From positions 1 to 51,603 of the forward strand of contig JADHLR010000001.1 in assembly GCA_016780525.1 (NCBI GenBank): a stretch of DNA of 51,603 nt, given 5' to 3'. The notes under the pieces are model-generated. The model made no database searches and was not told where the DNA came from. It was given only the letters and a program-made list of their open reading frames with translations. The position numbers and the translations under genes are program-made. Shown here one piece after another: positions 50,486-51,603 of this stretch. The DNA is from Candidatus Puniceispirillum sp. (lineage in GTDB: Bacteria > Pseudomonadota > Alphaproteobacteria > Puniceispirillales > Puniceispirillaceae). How positions within the stretch are numbered: position 1 is the first letter of the stretch; the number at the start of each line of letters is the position of its first letter.

Positions 50486-51603
50486 AAAACCTTTTTCATA
50501 TGATAGGATTTTGGGCGTGTCAGATTATGAAAGCCAATTTCCGACAGGCTGCCACCACGCCCGGTATCTTTGCAGCCGGTCCAGCACAAGGCCGGATCAA
50601 GATAGTCACAACGGTTCATAAATACCGTGCCGGTGTCGAGCTGGTCGGCAATATGCGTGGCGCGGTCAAGATCCGGCGTCCACAGCGCGGCAGTCAACCC
50701 GTATTGGCTGTCATTCATCAATGCAATGGCTTCAGCGTCATTACGCACTTTCATGATGCCAACCACCGGGCCAAAGCTTTCTTCCTGCATGACCGGCATG
50801 CTGTGATCAACATCAAGCAGAATTTGCGGCATCAGATAGGCCCCCTTATTTGCAGGGAATCTGGCTGGGTCGATCAGTGCTTTGGCACCGCGGCTGATGG
50901 CATCATCAGTCTGCGCCCGCACCAATGCGGCAAATCTTGCATGCGCCATTGGCCCCAAACTGGTGTCGCTGTCCAGCGGATTGCCCAGCTGATAGCTGTT
51001 GACGATGGCCACGGCAATTTCAACAAACTGATCAAAAACCGCCTCGGCAACATAGATACGTTCAATACCGCAGCAGCATTGACCGGAATTAAACATCGCC
51101 CCGTCGATCAGCGTTTCGGCCGCCGCCTGAATATCGGCATCATCCATGACATAGCCCGGGTCCTTGCCACCAAGCTCAAGCCCAAGCCCGGTAAAACTGC
51201 CAGCGGCCGCCTGTTCGATGGCGCGGCCACCCTGCACCGACCCGGTGAAATTCACAAAGCCAAATGACTTATCAGCAATCAGTTGCGCTGTTGTCGCATG
51301 GTCAAGATACAGATTCTGGAACACCGCCTCTGGCACCCCGGCTACGTGAAACGCCCGTGCCAGCCGTTCACCAACCAACAGCGTTTGTGTGGCATGTTTC
51401 AACAACACCACATTGCCAGCGATCAAGGCCGGGGCCACCGCATTGATCGCCGTCATATAGGGGTAATTCCACGGCGCAATGACCAGCACCGCCCCATGCG
51501 GAACCCGTTTGATATAACGCTGGAACTGGTCACTATCCTCAATGCTGATCGGCGCCAGCGCGCTGGCGGCGATATCCGCCATATGGTTTGCGCGCTCCTG
51601 AAA
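50482..51603 (-). CDS. Aldehyde dehydrogenase, partial (N terminus beyond right edge)
   Basis: NAD(P)-dependent oxidation of an aldehyde. The visible 373 codons include APWNYPYM (catalytic Asn), NFTGSVQGGRAIEQ (cofactor glycine), LGLELGGKDPGYV (general-base Glu), the catalytic region NSGQCCCGIERIYV and EESFGPVVGI. The reading frame stays open to the last base of the window, so the internal ATG at 51582 is not the start; about 80-100 residues are missing. Three consecutive Cys surround the nucleophile. It is the upstream partner of the coupled alcohol dehydrogenase. Confidence 0.92.
   Translation of the reverse strand, partial: FQERANHMADIAASALAPISIEDSDQFQRYIKRVPHGAVLVIAPWNYPYMTAINAVAPALIAGNVVLLKHATQTLLVGERLARAFHVAGVPEAVFQNLYLDHATTAQLIADKSFGFVNFTGSVQGGRAIEQAAAGSFTGLGLELGGKDPGYVMDDADIQAAAETLIDGAMFNSGQCCCGIERIYVAEAVFDQFVEIAVAIVNSYQLGNPLDSDTSLGPMAHARFAALVRAQTDDAISRGAKALIDPARFPANKGAYLMPQILLDVDHSMPVMQEESFGPVVGIMKVRNDAEAIALMNDSQYGLTAALWTPDLDRATHIADQLDTGTVFMNRCDYLDPALCWTGCKDTGRGGSLSEIGFHNLTRPKSYHMKKVL

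Noticed and set aside
50500..51267. 255-codon open frame on the plus strand
   Set aside because: Antisense to the aldehyde dehydrogenase, whose catalytic motifs are clear; a by-product of codon bias.

Overview
The window looks like part of the chromosome of a free-living, aerobic, heterotrophic alphaproteobacterium. The evidence is a PstA with the long alphaproteobacterial N-terminal extension, the gene order ppk-ppx-phoR-pstSCAB-phoU-phoB, and many CoA-linked catabolic genes packed into short operons with 1-8 bp overlaps. A marine SAR116-like lineage is my inference and cannot be proved from this sequence alone. I found no rRNA, tRNA, CRISPR array, prophage or insertion sequence.

Layout. 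1-2.9 kb: an RND efflux permease (its C-terminal part lies outside the window) with its membrane-fusion partner. 2.9-7.3 kb: a GMC oxidoreductase, pyrE and typA. 7.4-9.7 kb: arsC plus an aquaporin, a small DUF2256 zinc-ribbon-like gene, a YaiI family gene and an unrecognised gene. 9.9-21 kb: a phosphate block, all on the minus strand, with ppk, ppx, phoR, pstS, pstC, pstA, pstB, phoU and phoB. It carries good Pho-box matches upstream of pstS and ppk and a strong terminator between pstS and pstC. 21.1-26.2 kb: glk with a tiny upstream ORF, diverging from the two subunits of a biotin-dependent acyl-CoA carboxylase (pccB, pccA).

26.2-32 kb: a LysR regulator diverging from an operon for a succinate dehydrogenase/fumarate reductase-like complex (iron-sulfur subunit, two membrane anchors, flavoprotein) followed by a two-subunit class I fumarase. 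The flavoprotein has Cys in place of the flavin-attaching His and Glu in place of a substrate-binding Thr, so it is probably not the housekeeping succinate dehydrogenase. 32-36.4 kb: an MmgE/PrpD protein, a mesaconyl/itaconyl-CoA hydratase-like protein, a CitE-like lyase and a family III CoA-transferase. Together these could form a cis-aconitate -> itaconate -> citramalyl-CoA -> acetyl-CoA + pyruvate route. 36.5-40.3 kb: a thiamine-diphosphate enzyme, a ketopantoate-reductase-like protein and a cytosolic NMT1-like binding protein. 40.4-45.6 kb: a beta-oxidation set (LysR remnant, FadB/J-like, thiolase, long acyl-CoA dehydrogenase). 45.7-48.7 kb: a DUF1989 protein and a divergent DUF4198/HupE-UreJ pair. 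48.7-49.1 kb: a decayed toxin-antitoxin locus. 49.3-51.6 kb: an iron-dependent alcohol dehydrogenase and an aldehyde dehydrogenase cut by the right edge.

Two patterns cross gene boundaries. At least eleven short tandem duplications (12-32 bp period, two to three copies) occur in coding and intergenic DNA. Those inside genes always keep the reading frame. Also, several intergenic regions carry near-perfect palindromes that look like operators (31041-31091, 22425-22440, 49055-49076, 49255-49274).
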